Shown piece after piece: positions 17,087 through 25,306 of a stretch of 53,305 nt of DNA. Position numbers and translations under genes: made by a program. A model generated the notes under the pieces. That model searched no databases, was not told the origin of the DNA, and worked only from the letters and a program-made list of their open reading frames with translations. Origin of the DNA: TM7 phylum sp. oral taxon 352 (GTDB lineage: Bacteria > Patescibacteriota > Saccharimonadia > Saccharimonadales > Saccharimonadaceae); NCBI GenBank assembly GCA_007845355.1, contig SDRQ01000004.1:1-53305 (forward strand), in the 5' to 3' direction. Numbering within the stretch: position 1 is the stretch's first letter; every line of letters starts with the position of its first letter.

Positions 17087-18599
17087 TCACTTCAATCTCA
17101 GCACCTAGCGAATTTAAGCGCGCCGCCAATTCCTCATATCCGCGATTAATCGAATATACATCGCGCAAAATTGATATGCCTGGAGCGGCAAGCATTGCCA
17201 AAAGTATCACAACGGACGGACGAAGCGCTGGCGGAGCAACAACGTCAGCTGGCTTCCATCTTGTTGGACCAGTGATGTAAACACGGTGTGGATCAACCAG
17301 CTCGATTTGTGCATTCAGCTTGCTTAGCTCTGTAAAGTAAATTGCTCGGTTTTCGTAACTCCAGTCGTGAACCAACGTGCGCCCCTCAGCCACCGTCGCG
17401 ATAAGCCCCAAGAATGGCAAATTGTCCATATTAATTCCAGGAAACGGCAAGGCGTGAAGTTTATCCTTTGCTGCCTGGAGTTTGGAACGCTGCAATTTAA
17501 TATCAACCAAACGAGTCTGCCCGTTATTGGCAAAATATTCCTTGCTGAGTTCAAATTTAAGACCCATTTCCGCTAATGTCGCTAATTCAATCTCCAAGAA
17601 TTCAATCGGCGCACGACGAACAATAATTTCCGAATCCGTAACTGCAGCCGCCGCAATAAAGCTCATCGCTTCAATCGGATCTTCGCTCGGATAATAGTCC
17701 AGATTTTTACTAATTCGTTTACGACCCGTGATTTTCAAGGTTGTCGTACCAATTCCATCAATTTTCACACCCAACTTCTTCAAGAAGAAGCAGACGTCTT
17801 GAACCATGTAATTTGGGCTAGCATTGCGGATGATAGTAGTGTTTGGTGACAACGCCGCAGCCATAATTATATTTTCCGTCACCGTATCGCCACGCTCCGT
17901 CAATAAAATCGTTCGATCGCCAGAATTGACATCAGTTTTTGCGTGATAATAATCAGTCTCCGCCGTGACGTTCATTCCAAAATGCCTCAAACCACTAAGG
18001 TGCGGCTCAACCGTACGCTTCCCTAAATTACAGCCACCAGCAAACGGCAATTTGAAATCGTCATATTGATGTAGTAGCGGACCAAGGAACATAATTACCG
18101 TCCTAGTTCTCTTCGCCGCAGCAATATCCATATCTTCAAGCCTCAAGCGCGCTGGCGGCACGATCTCAAGATCACTACCGTCCAACCAGCGAGTTTTAAC
18201 ACCAATCGAATTCAAAACCTCGATAATTCGATTAACCTCTTCAATTCGCGCCACTTTCCTAAGCGTCGTCTTCCCCTTATTCAACAAACTCGCACAGAGA
18301 AGACCTACTGCAGCGTTTTTACTAGTCTTAACTTGTATCTCACCAGACAATTTTTTGCCGCCAGTTACCTTAAAATTCATTTTTCCGGAATGATTTACGG
18401 TTACAATATTGTTATTAAGCACTTCACTAATTCGAGCGATCATCTCAATGCTAATGTTCTGACCTCCGTTTTCAATGCGATTAATAGCACTCTGAGACGT
18501 ACCAATTGCTTCAGCCAACTGAGTCTGAGTTAACCCCTGTTTTTGGCGATTTTCAGCGATTAAATTGCCGATTTTTTGAAGATACCTGTCTTTTATCAT
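17076..18599 (-). CDS. MurA-like enolpyruvyl transferase fused to an N-terminal XRE helix-turn-helix
   Basis: Residues ~8-66 are an XRE/Cro DNA-binding domain (NRQKQGLTQTQLAEAIGTSQ, SAINRIENGGQNIS). From ~75 to 507 runs a complete EPT/MurA fold, the enzyme that adds enolpyruvate to UDP-GlcNAc. Key residues: Lys in KTSKNAAV (K94), active-site Cys in AGGCNLGKRTVEPH (C190; the E. coli Cys115 position), Asp in INMDNLP and Arg in INRGYEELAARL. One open frame with no stop or frameshift, so the fusion is real in this sequence. MurA is normally ~420 residues without a DNA-binding domain. TATAAT ends 6 nt before the ATG and a perfect dyad overlaps it, so autoregulation is plausible. Confidence 0.88.
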   Translation of the reverse strand: MIKDRYLQKIGNLIAENRQKQGLTQTQLAEAIGTSQSAINRIENGGQNISIEMIARISEVLNNNIVTVNHSGKMNFKVTGGKKLSGEIQVKTSKNAAVGLLCASLLNKGKTTLRKVARIEEVNRIIEVLNSIGVKTRWLDGSDLEIVPPARLRLEDMDIAAAKRTRTVIMFLGPLLHQYDDFKLPFAGGCNLGKRTVEPHLSGLRHFGMNVTAETDYYHAKTDVNSGDRTILLTERGDTVTENIIMAAALSPNTTIIRNASPNYMVQDVCFFLKKLGVKIDGIGTTTLKITGRKRISKNLDYYPSEDPIEAMSFIAAAAVTDSEIIVRRAPIEFLEIELATLAEMGLKFELSKEYFANNGQTRLVDIKLQRSKLQAAKDKLHALPFPGINMDNLPFLGLIATVAEGRTLVHDWSYENRAIYFTELSKLNAQIELVDPHRVYITGPTRWKPADVVAPPALRPSVVILLAMLAAPGISILRDVYSINRGYEELAARLNSLGAEIEVIIE

Positions 18600-18607
18600 G
18601 CGTAAAT

Positions 18608-18625
18608 TATATCACTAATGATATA
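18608..18625. promoter_or_regulatory. candidate operator between XRE-murA and glyA
   Basis: TATATCA-CTAA-TGATATA, a perfect 7-bp inverted repeat. It overlaps the minus-strand TATAAT of the XRE-MurA gene (18606-18611). Another half-site, TGATATA (18635-18641), sits in the glyA -10 region (TATAAT 18638-18643). The XRE domain is the obvious candidate binder (inference). Confidence 0.5.
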
Positions 18626-18665
18626 TATAAGCAATGATATAATAAGTATAAACGGAGGTTTAGTC

Positions 18666-19934
18666 ATGAAAGACAAGCAAATTGAAGAACTTATAAAAGC
18701 AGAAAAAAAGCGCCAAACGGACGGTCTGGAACTGATTCCTAGCGAGAATTACGTTTCGTCAGATGTACTTCAGGCGCTCGGTAGTGTTTTCACTAATAAA
18801 TATTCAGAAGGCTACCCTGGTCGACGTTATTACGGCGGGCAAGAAAACACTGATCAAGTCGAGCAGCTGGCGATTGACCGCGCTAAGAAACTTTTCAAAG
18901 CAGATCACGCTAACGTCCAACCACATTCTGGAGCGCAGGCTAATGAGGCGGTTTATTACGCTTGGTGCGAGCCTGGCGACACCATTCTGGCTATGGATTT
19001 GGCTCACGGCGGACATCTTACACACGGCGCCCCAGTTACCCGCAGCGCCAGAGAATATAACTTCATTCGCTATGGCATAAAAAATATCGACACTGGCGAA
19101 ATTGACTATGAAGAAATTCGTCAATTAGCCTTGAAGCACAAACCAAAGATCATTTTGGCGGGATTTTCGGCATATCCACGAGAGCTAGATTACGAAAAAT
19201 TTGCCGAAATTGGCAATGAGGTCGGCGCCATGTTAATGGCGGATATGAGCCATATTGCGGGGCTAATCGTTAGTGGTGTTGCCAAAAACCCGTTTGACTA
19301 TGGCTTTCATGTAATTACCACAACAACTCATAAAACTCTACGTGGACCACGAGGCGGGTTGATTCTTAGTCGAGGAATAGTTGGCAATCCATTGAAAAAA
19401 CCAGAAAAAACTCTCGAGAATTTGCCTACGTTGATTGATCGAGCGGTATTCCCTGGCACGCAAGGCGGACCGCACATGCACACCATCGCCGCAAAAGCCG
19501 TAGCGTTCGGTGAAGCTTTACAGCCAGAATTCAAAGATTACGCCGAGCAAATTGTTAAAAATGCAAAAAGATTAGCGGAAGAGTTGCAAAAGCGCGGTTT
19601 TAAGTTAGTGACTGGCGGCACCAGTAACCATTTGATTCTGGCAGATATTCACAGCAGTTTCGGTATTGACGGCAAGGAAGCGGAAATCGCTATGGATAAA
19701 ATTGGTCTGACACTGAACGCCAATGCGATTCCAGACGACCCACTGCCAAGATTCAGGCCAAGCGGCATTCGCTTAGGCACGCCAGCTGTCACGACGCGAG
19801 GCGCCAAAGAAGACGACATGGAAAAAATCGCAGAATGGATGAGGCGGTCAATAGATAATCGCGATAATGACGAAATGTTGGCTGAACTACGTAAAGAAGT
19901 CGTAGAATTCTGCCATACTCTACGCGATATTTAA
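18666..19934 (+). CDS. glyA: serine hydroxymethyltransferase
   Basis: PLP enzyme converting serine and tetrahydrofolate to glycine and methylene-THF, the substrate for FolD encoded at 13.5-14.3 kb. Motifs: LELIPSENYVS, NKYSEGYPGRRYYGG, NVQPHSGAQAN, MADMSHIAGL and the PLP lysine in TTTTHKTLRGPRGG. About 422 residues, full length. The frame opens earlier, but GGAGG (18654-18658) lies 7 nt before this ATG, and TATAAT at 18638 would exclude the upstream start. Shares its promoter region with XRE-murA. Confidence 0.97.
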   Translation: MKDKQIEELIKAEKKRQTDGLELIPSENYVSSDVLQALGSVFTNKYSEGYPGRRYYGGQENTDQVEQLAIDRAKKLFKADHANVQPHSGAQANEAVYYAWCEPGDTILAMDLAHGGHLTHGAPVTRSAREYNFIRYGIKNIDTGEIDYEEIRQLALKHKPKIILAGFSAYPRELDYEKFAEIGNEVGAMLMADMSHIAGLIVSGVAKNPFDYGFHVITTTTHKTLRGPRGGLILSRGIVGNPLKKPEKTLENLPTLIDRAVFPGTQGGPHMHTIAAKAVAFGEALQPEFKDYAEQIVKNAKRLAEELQKRGFKLVTGGTSNHLILADIHSSFGIDGKEAEIAMDKIGLTLNANAIPDDPLPRFRPSGIRLGTPAVTTRGAKEDDMEKIAEWMRRSIDNRDNDEMLAELRKEVVEFCHTLRDI

Positions 19935-19950
19935 TGTAAACCCGCGCATA

Positions 19951-19982
19951 AAAAACTCCGACATAACGCCGGAGTTTTTTTA
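19951..19982. terminator. bidirectional terminator between glyA and pilA
   Basis: AAAAACTCCG ... CGGAGTTTTTTT with loop ACATAACGC. T-runs on both strands can serve glyA (plus) and the pilin gene (minus). Confidence 0.9.
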
Positions 19983-19999
19983 TTTACATACTTAGCCGA

Positions 20000-20434
20000 T
20001 TAACAGCCAGTACCAATTTTTCGCTCTTCTACTAGACGACTTGAGAAATTGTAGTACTTAACGTGCGCACCCGTAGCATCACCTGTAGTCGGACATGGAA
20101 CATACTCAATAGTATTAGCCTCTGCAGGAGCAGCAGGAGGAGTAGCAAAAGTACCAATATTAACTGTATTTGAGTCCAAGTAATACGGTTCGCCAGAATT
20201 AGCAGCGTTTGTTAAGTCCGTTAAGCCAGTTGGGTACTTACTCTTAGCTGTGTTGTATAGCTCAGCTTTCTTTGCAACGGCGTCAGCAGCAGATTTAGCA
20301 GCAGATGTCTTTGCTTGGTTTTGCAAACCGTTGTATGCAACCAAAGAAACAACTGTCAAAATTGCGATGATCACGATAACGATCAAAAGCTCAACTAGTG
20401 TAAAACCTTGATTTTTGATATTCTTTGTAGTCAC
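20000..20434 (-). CDS. pilA: type IV pilin (major pilin candidate)
   Basis: A prepilin of 144 residues: short basic leader MTTKNIKNQG, cleavage before Phe, then FTLVELLIVIVIIAILTVVSLVAYNGLQNQ with Glu at +5, the canonical class III signal and polymerisation helix. The rest is an Ala/Thr-rich globular part with a C-terminal Cys pair (PCPTTG...IGTGC) that could form the D-region disulfide. The start is GTG with AGGGGG 9 nt upstream. It lies just downstream of the minor pilin operon and separate from it by 76 bp. Exported and assembled by the PilB/PilC/PilM-O machinery at 39.6-44.9 kb; the peptidase is not in this window. Confidence 0.93.
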   Translation of the reverse strand: MTTKNIKNQGFTLVELLIVIVIIAILTVVSLVAYNGLQNQAKTSAAKSAADAVAKKAELYNTAKSKYPTGLTDLTNAANSGEPYYLDSNTVNIGTFATPPAAPAEANTIEYVPCPTTGDATGAHVKYYNFSSRLVEERKIGTGC

Positions 20435-20510
20435 GATAATGTGCCCCCTAAATTGTTAGTTTGATTTGTAACTTGATAATACTACAACGTTTTTAAAAGC
20501 GCAAGCGTTT

Positions 20511-22289
20511 TTAATATATATATCTATTCTGCACTGGACGCAAGAATAAAGATTCCGTTGGGCTGAACCTATTATTTTCACTACCTGAAGTTCCGTCACC
20601 AATCTGCCCAGTATCATTCAATCCCCAACAGTAGGAGCGCTTGTCCGACATAATTGCACAGCCGCGGTTTGCCCCAGCAGACAAACTCACTACCCTCTCT
20701 GAAGCAGGAAGCCCATTTGGACCAACATTAACTGGCTGAGGAGTAAATGAATATTGAATGTCCGTCCTATTTGTTCCAAGTTGACCCAATCTGTTATCAC
20801 CCCAACAATAGACTTTCTTAGTACCAGCATCGTTCACCAAGGCGCAAGAATGAGCAATGCCAACCTCAACCTGCAGCGCTACCCCAGGCAAACCACCGAC
20901 CAACCTCGGCTCAATATGCTTTTTAGGAGTGTCACTCCCCGGAGATCCAGCCTGTCCGCGCCCAGCGCCACCCCAGCAGTACACCCTACCCGCAGCAATA
21001 GCGCAGGTGTGAGTTACATAATCAGGAGAGCCCGACCAAGTGTATCCATCTTGAGATATATCAGTCACATCCTCCAAGTCCTTAACTCTGGTAGCGCTAC
21101 CATAGCCGCTATAATGCGGCACACCAATACCCAACTGCCCAAACCTAGCCTGCCCCCAACAGTAAGCTCTTTTTTCAGTGGTTATAACGCACATAGTTTC
21201 TGAACGAGATCCGCCAGTTGATAACTTAGTAGCATAATAATTATTAGGAAGCCTGTTGTAGCCGCCCGAATTAATACGCACTGGCGTTGCGCTGGACTTA
21301 GGGCTGCCGGGGCTCCCGTAACCCAATTGACCTATATTATTACTACCCCAACAATACACCTTTCCTGCGGCAATAGCACACGAAACATCGCCGGTTCCTC
21401 CAATTGCACTGATATTATTTCCAGCAAAATCTGCAGCTAGCGCGCCAGTAGGCGGTTTAACCTCGACTGGGACACTAGAATATTTACCGTCGCCAAAATC
21501 TCCATTACCTAGTTGTCCAAATTTATTATTACCCCAACAATATATCTTCCTGACAGAACTAAATTCAGTCAATACACAGCTATGAAATTGTGCCGCAAAT
21601 ATGTCAATAATTTTCCCATTTCTCATATCACCCACAGAACGCACCTTCACGGGGACATTAGAACTAACAGTAGTTCCGTCGCCCAATTGACCCATAGTAT
21701 ATTCATTACTTTCATACTTGTCATTATTGCCCCAACACCAAACATTATTCGACAATATAGCGCACGTACGATAAGTGCCGCTTACTGTGCGCGTTGCGTC
21801 AATATCAGCTGGCCAAGTAACTGATTTTTTTACAACAGCAGTATAAGTTTTTAAGACTGTGCCACTACCATTTGTTATTTCAACGCGACCCGTTGACGAA
21901 ATCTGAGCGGTAGCGGCCGACAGAGCCGCGCTTCTAGTCGAAGCCTCCAAATTGCCAACTTCAAAAGTCGTTCTTAACTTGCTATTCTCAAATACATATC
22001 TATTACCAGGAAAAGCTACAGCCCCCTTACAATTAGTTTCTGGACGAAGTGGTCCAATTCCACCAGGAACCGATCCCCATGATTGCTCAGCTCCATTAGA
22101 ATCCAAGCAGGCGTTGGCATACGCCGTACCTGCCTCGCCAGCCTCTTGAGCCAACTTGTAATAATACTCTTCCTGAGAGTAGACGTATGACTGAGTCACA
22201 ACCCTCATAGCTCCAGCCAAAAGAGCCAGTATAAAAGTACTCATAAGTACAATTAACACCAAAGAATAGCCGTTTTTCTGTCGAATCAT
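20511..22289 (-). CDS. pilus-associated protein with seven RCC1 repeats (putative tip adhesin)
   Basis: 592 residues. The N-terminus (MIRQKNGYSLVLIVLMSTFILALLAGAM..., then QEAGEAGTAYANACLD) resembles PilX-type minor pilins: one membrane helix followed by a helical shaft. From about residue 165 onward come seven units of the form (S/T)CAI...VYCWG-N--GQLG, an RCC1-type repeat; seven fits a closed seven-bladed propeller. Each unit carries a Cys pair, suggesting one disulfide per blade and an exported location. ATGA overlap with the preceding minor pilin gene. By analogy with PilY1 (also a propeller) it could cap the pilus and bind a surface. The role is inferred. Confidence 0.8.
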   Translation of the reverse strand: MIRQKNGYSLVLIVLMSTFILALLAGAMRVVTQSYVYSQEEYYYKLAQEAGEAGTAYANACLDSNGAEQSWGSVPGGIGPLRPETNCKGAVAFPGNRYVFENSKLRTTFEVGNLEASTRSAALSAATAQISSTGRVEITNGSGTVLKTYTAVVKKSVTWPADIDATRTVSGTYRTCAILSNNVWCWGNNDKYESNEYTMGQLGDGTTVSSNVPVKVRSVGDMRNGKIIDIFAAQFHSCVLTEFSSVRKIYCWGNNKFGQLGNGDFGDGKYSSVPVEVKPPTGALAADFAGNNISAIGGTGDVSCAIAAGKVYCWGSNNIGQLGYGSPGSPKSSATPVRINSGGYNRLPNNYYATKLSTGGSRSETMCVITTEKRAYCWGQARFGQLGIGVPHYSGYGSATRVKDLEDVTDISQDGYTWSGSPDYVTHTCAIAAGRVYCWGGAGRGQAGSPGSDTPKKHIEPRLVGGLPGVALQVEVGIAHSCALVNDAGTKKVYCWGDNRLGQLGTNRTDIQYSFTPQPVNVGPNGLPASERVVSLSAGANRGCAIMSDKRSYCWGLNDTGQIGDGTSGSENNRFSPTESLFLRPVQNRYIY

Positions 22290-23140
22290 AAGTTATTTAT
22301 CTTTCGTATCATTAATGTTTGAGAATCGGAAACTTGTTTACTTGGTGATTGTATCGTTAAAGTAACCTCTACATTATCCGCGCCATCAAGAGCTTTCTTA
22401 TCGCTATCTGGAGCGTCACTATTTTTGCTTATTAGCGTTTTTCCATCGTAGTAATTAATCTTAAATTCCGAAACTCCAGTCGCTAAAATCGAATCTTCAC
22501 GAAGCTTCATGGCTCGATCCTTAAACTTATCAGCATCCGTAACATTCATACAAAAGTAACCCGCGGCAGACCCTGAATATGGCGCTGGAGGATAACTGGA
22601 GAAATCAACTAAATCATTATATATAGTCCGTCGATGCAGCTCTCCATTCTTCAAAAAATATATGACTATTTTTTTATACTTCGGTTGCTGAGTTTTATTT
22701 GCATTACAGTCAAACTTTGGAGTTCTTAGATATACAATCTCCCTAGAATCGGCGCCTCGTCCCATATTTGTAGCATATTGGAGTAGTATAAGCGAGTTTT
22801 TTTCGGGATCAGTAATGGCGCTACTTGAATACGGATTACTTCTATATCTCCATTCTCTAGGCGTCGCACTAGGGAAATTTTTATCGGTAGCAAACGTATC
22901 CTCTCCATCATAACTGCTCACCTTAAAGCGCGAAGCTTGGCGGACATCAGTTTCAATTGCATCCATGGAATTGTGCATATTTCGACTAATCTCAACCTTC
23001 GCCTTGCTGATAGACGCACTTTGGTTTGCAGAAATTAACATCTGACTAAACACGCCGACGACCATTGCGATGATAACCATCACCAGGGCTAGTTCTACTA
23101 CAGTAAAGCCCCCCTCATTAGAACGCCACATATGTCGCAT
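22286..23140 (-). CDS. minor pilin (PilW/PulJ-like)
   Basis: Prepilin signal GGFTVVELALVMVIIAMVVGVF after a short leader (MRHMWRSNEG), with Glu at +5. A periplasmic/extracellular part of ~250 residues follows, including a helical stretch KVEISRNMHNSMDAIETDVRQASRF, the usual PilW/PulJ pattern. The frame opens at 23185, but the ATG at 23140 is chosen: AGAAGGTGG lies ~6 nt upstream and the leader length then fits. It overlaps the previous gene by 23 bp and the next by 4 bp (ATGA), so these minor pilins are translationally coupled. Confidence 0.85.
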   Translation of the reverse strand: MRHMWRSNEGGFTVVELALVMVIIAMVVGVFSQMLISANQSASISKAKVEISRNMHNSMDAIETDVRQASRFKVSSYDGEDTFATDKNFPSATPREWRYRSNPYSSSAITDPEKNSLILLQYATNMGRGADSREIVYLRTPKFDCNANKTQQPKYKKIVIYFLKNGELHRRTIYNDLVDFSSYPPAPYSGSAAGYFCMNVTDADKFKDRAMKLREDSILATGVSEFKINYYDGKTLISKNSDAPDSDKKALDGADNVEVTLTIQSPSKQVSDSQTLMIRKINNL

Positions 23141-23567
23141 GTACCACCTTCTTTCCACTACCCACGCCAGAGCTTGGTAATCCATATTCTACGATAGACT
23201 CCACTTTAATCGGCATTCCCAAGCTAATTGTTCCATTCTTACATCCGTATGGCGCTGATGCATATACTTGTTGACTGACCACCCCAGGCAGCCCATCGAC
23301 ATTACCAGTAGTTCTTGTAACTTCATACCTAGTATTCGACGACGCCGTATTACACTTAAACCACGACGGAGTGGAATCATTCGCGTAACGACGCATATTA
23401 TTATACGCCAGAAGACTCGCTTTATTATGCTGAGCGCTTAAAACCGATATCTGGCTAACTTGCGCTTGCATACTTAATATAACAGCCATGAAAATACCAA
23501 TAACAACCAGAGTAACCGCAACTTCGACAATAGTAAATCCATCGCTTTTTCCTACTAGTCGCGCCAT
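23118..23567 (-). CDS. minor pilin (short)
   Basis: 149 residues with a prepilin motif: leader MARLVGKSDG, then FTIVEVAVTLVVIGIFMAVILSMQ (Glu +5). Two Cys (WFKCN, YGCKNG) may be paired in the globular part. Third-class signal and size suggest a PilV/GspI-like role in pilus initiation. Overlaps its upstream neighbour by 13 bp and its downstream neighbour by 23 bp; AGGGTG lies ~10 nt before the ATG. Confidence 0.85.
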   Translation of the reverse strand: MARLVGKSDGFTIVEVAVTLVVIGIFMAVILSMQAQVSQISVLSAQHNKASLLAYNNMRRYANDSTPSWFKCNTASSNTRYEVTRTTGNVDGLPGVVSQQVYASAPYGCKNGTISLGMPIKVESIVEYGLPSSGVGSGKKVVHATYVAF

Positions 23568-24040
23568 ATACTATTCACCCTTTTTTCCGACCCCGTCGAA
23601 AATTCCTTATATATAATGTTATATTTCACACAAGTTACCGCCGCCACGTCAGTTATAGAGCCAGAAGTCGGCTTTGTACAATCCCCATCGTCTATGTTTG
23701 CCGCCTCGTACAACAATTTGCCATTACTACCGCCAGACCAATCACTACGATTACACTTAACCATTTCTTTTTTTAATGAATCACTCCCTGCGATTGACGA
23801 AAAACTTTTAATAAGATCAGCGCAGGAAGGGTACTCGTGTCCGATAGAACTAACATTTTTATACTTGTAATATCGTTCCAACCTCAAGGACAGCTCAGAT
23901 ACATCAGCTTTTTGTTCCTGATCTTTAGTTAGGTTCAAAAATCTTCCGCCACCAACAAATGCTATACTAGCCAAAATTGACACAACCACAATAACTACTG
24001 CCACTTCAACTATCGTATAGCCACCCGTCCCACGATTCAT
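23555..24040 (-). CDS. minor pilin, first gene of the minor pilin operon
   Basis: Prepilin leader MNRGTGG followed by YTIVEVAVVIVVVSILASIAFVGGG, Glu at +5. The globular part has four Cys (YPSCADL, MVKCNR, DGDCTK, VTCVKY). A longer TTG-started frame begins at 24058, but TACAAT ends exactly 6 nt before the ATG at 24040, making that the first codon of a leaderless mRNA. It opens a four-gene operon: three minor pilins and the RCC1 protein. Confidence 0.85.
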   Translation of the reverse strand: MNRGTGGYTIVEVAVVIVVVSILASIAFVGGGRFLNLTKDQEQKADVSELSLRLERYYKYKNVSSIGHEYPSCADLIKSFSSIAGSDSLKKEMVKCNRSDWSGGSNGKLLYEAANIDDGDCTKPTSGSITDVAAVTCVKYNIIYKEFSTGSEKRVNSIWRD

Positions 24041-24046
24041 ATCAAT

Positions 24047-24052
24047 ATTGTA
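24047..24052 (-). promoter_or_regulatory. -10 box of the minor pilin operon, leaderless
   Basis: TACAAT on the minus strand, 6 nt before the ATG at 24040. Confidence 0.6.
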
Positions 24053-24078
24053 GCGCAAATCTACAAAAAAGCATATGC

Positions 24079-25107
24079 TTATTGCCGGGAAAGTTCTAGC
24101 GGCTCTTGCTCAATTTTTATACCGAATTTGTCAAAGACAATTTGCACAATTTCCTCACGAATCGCCGCCAAGTCATCATATCCCGTTGCCGAATCATTCA
24201 CAAGCACCAACGCGTTCTTCTCATAAACCCGCATGCCGTGACTGCGATAACCTCTTAAGCCAGCCTTATCTATCAACCAACCTGTTGGTATTTTATATCT
24301 TCCGTCAGACATTGCATAATTTGGAATGTCGCTATATTCTTTTTGCAATTCTTCCAATTTCCATTTTTCAACCAGCGCGTTTTTGAAGAAAGAACCTGCA
24401 CTTGGCAATTCCGCTGGGTCTGGCAATTTTTCCGAACGAATATTAAGAACCGCCACGCGAATCACTGACAAATTAACCTCACGAATATCATTATCGTCAA
24501 TATATTTCTGCAAAGAAGCGTAATACGGCGGTTTCGGCTCTGCTTTATTTAGTTGTAAAGTAATATTCAGAATGCAATATCGCCCTTTTTCCTTGTCGCG
24601 AAAAATGCTATTTCGATAAGAAAAATCACATTCGTCAGCGGAAATAGTTACAATTGTGTCGGTTTTTGAATCGTAAGCCTCCAGACTAATCAACGTATCG
24701 GCGATTTCTTGACCGTACGCCCCAACGTTCTGAACCGGCGCAGCTCCAGCCGTTCCAGGAATTCCCGACATAGCCTCAACTCCCTGAAGCCCAAGTTCAA
24801 TAGCCTTCTCAACAACCTCGTCCCAGACTTCGCCCGCACCAATTTTTACATCAGTTGTTTCGTCAGTTTCAGAGATAACCTCAAAACCTTTAATCTTATT
24901 CAACAGTACGATTCCTTCAAAAACCTCGTCGTGCGTAATCACATTGCTGCCACCGCCCAACACAAAAATCGGCAAATTTTCCTTTCGGGCATTACGATAT
25001 AGCGACACAACATCACCGGCAGAATCCGCTGTCGCCATATAGCGAGCCTCACCTCCCAATTTCATAGTCGTGTATTGTTTTAGTGATATATTAGTCATGA
25101 CGTCCAT
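24079..25107 (-). CDS. murB: UDP-N-acetylenolpyruvoylglucosamine reductase
   Basis: FAD enzyme that reduces the MurA product to UDP-MurNAc with NADPH. Motifs: TTMKLGG (FAD-binding start), VLGGGSNVI, GIPGTAGAAPVQNVGAYGQEI, YRNSIFR, the Ser in PSAGSFFKNAL that protonates the intermediate, and a C-terminal Glu segment (FGIKIEQEP). Type I architecture, 342 residues. TATACT lies 6 nt before the first ATG. An in-frame ATG three codons later (MTNISLKQY) cannot be excluded. Works directly after MurA; the XRE-MurA gene is 6 kb away. Confidence 0.95.
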   Translation of the reverse strand: MDVMTNISLKQYTTMKLGGEARYMATADSAGDVVSLYRNARKENLPIFVLGGGSNVITHDEVFEGIVLLNKIKGFEVISETDETTDVKIGAGEVWDEVVEKAIELGLQGVEAMSGIPGTAGAAPVQNVGAYGQEIADTLISLEAYDSKTDTIVTISADECDFSYRNSIFRDKEKGRYCILNITLQLNKAEPKPPYYASLQKYIDDNDIREVNLSVIRVAVLNIRSEKLPDPAELPSAGSFFKNALVEKWKLEELQKEYSDIPNYAMSDGRYKIPTGWLIDKAGLRGYRSHGMRVYEKNALVLVNDSATGYDDLAAIREEIVQIVFDKFGIKIEQEPLELSRQ

Positions 25108-25113
25108 GCATAT

Positions 25114-25119
25114 AGTATA
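25114..25119 (-). promoter_or_regulatory. -10 box of murB, leaderless
   Basis: TATACT on the minus strand, 6 nt before the ATG at 25107. Confidence 0.6.
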
Positions 25120-25145
25120 TCATTTTACTCGACCGTCATCTATGA

Positions 25146-25151
25146 TATAAT
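25146..25151 (+). promoter_or_regulatory. -10 box of tRNA-Arg (UCG)
   Basis: TATAAT ends 10 nt before the tRNA. A weak TTTTAC lies 17 bp upstream. Confidence 0.6.
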
Positions 25152-25161
25152 AACTTCATAC

Positions 25162-25238
25162 GCACCCGTAGCTCAGCGGATTAGAGTACTTGGCTTCGAA
25201 CCAAGGGGTCGCAAGTTCGAATCTTGCCGGGTGTACCA
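25162..25238 (+). tRNA. tRNA-Arg (UCG)
   Basis: The acceptor GCACCCG faces CGGGTGT (G1-U72 at the end). Anticodon UCG in loop CTTCGAA on CTTGG/CCAAG, T-arm GCAAG/CTTGC, CCA encoded. Confidence 0.95.
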
Positions 25239-25244
25239 AAATAG

Positions 25245-25267
25245 CTCGTCATTATGACGGGTTTTTT
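25245..25267 (+). terminator. terminator after tRNA-Arg (UCG)
   Basis: CTCGTC-ATTAT-GACGGG followed by TTTTTT. Confidence 0.85.
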
Positions 25268-25306
25268 ATTTATGATGATCATAAAAACACTAGTCGAGCG
25301 GCTGAG

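Noticed and set aside
17076-18599. XRE and MurA parts being two adjacent genes joined by a sequencing error
   Set aside because: One frame without stop; the linker is short and natural, and there is no -10 box or ribosome site before the MurA part.
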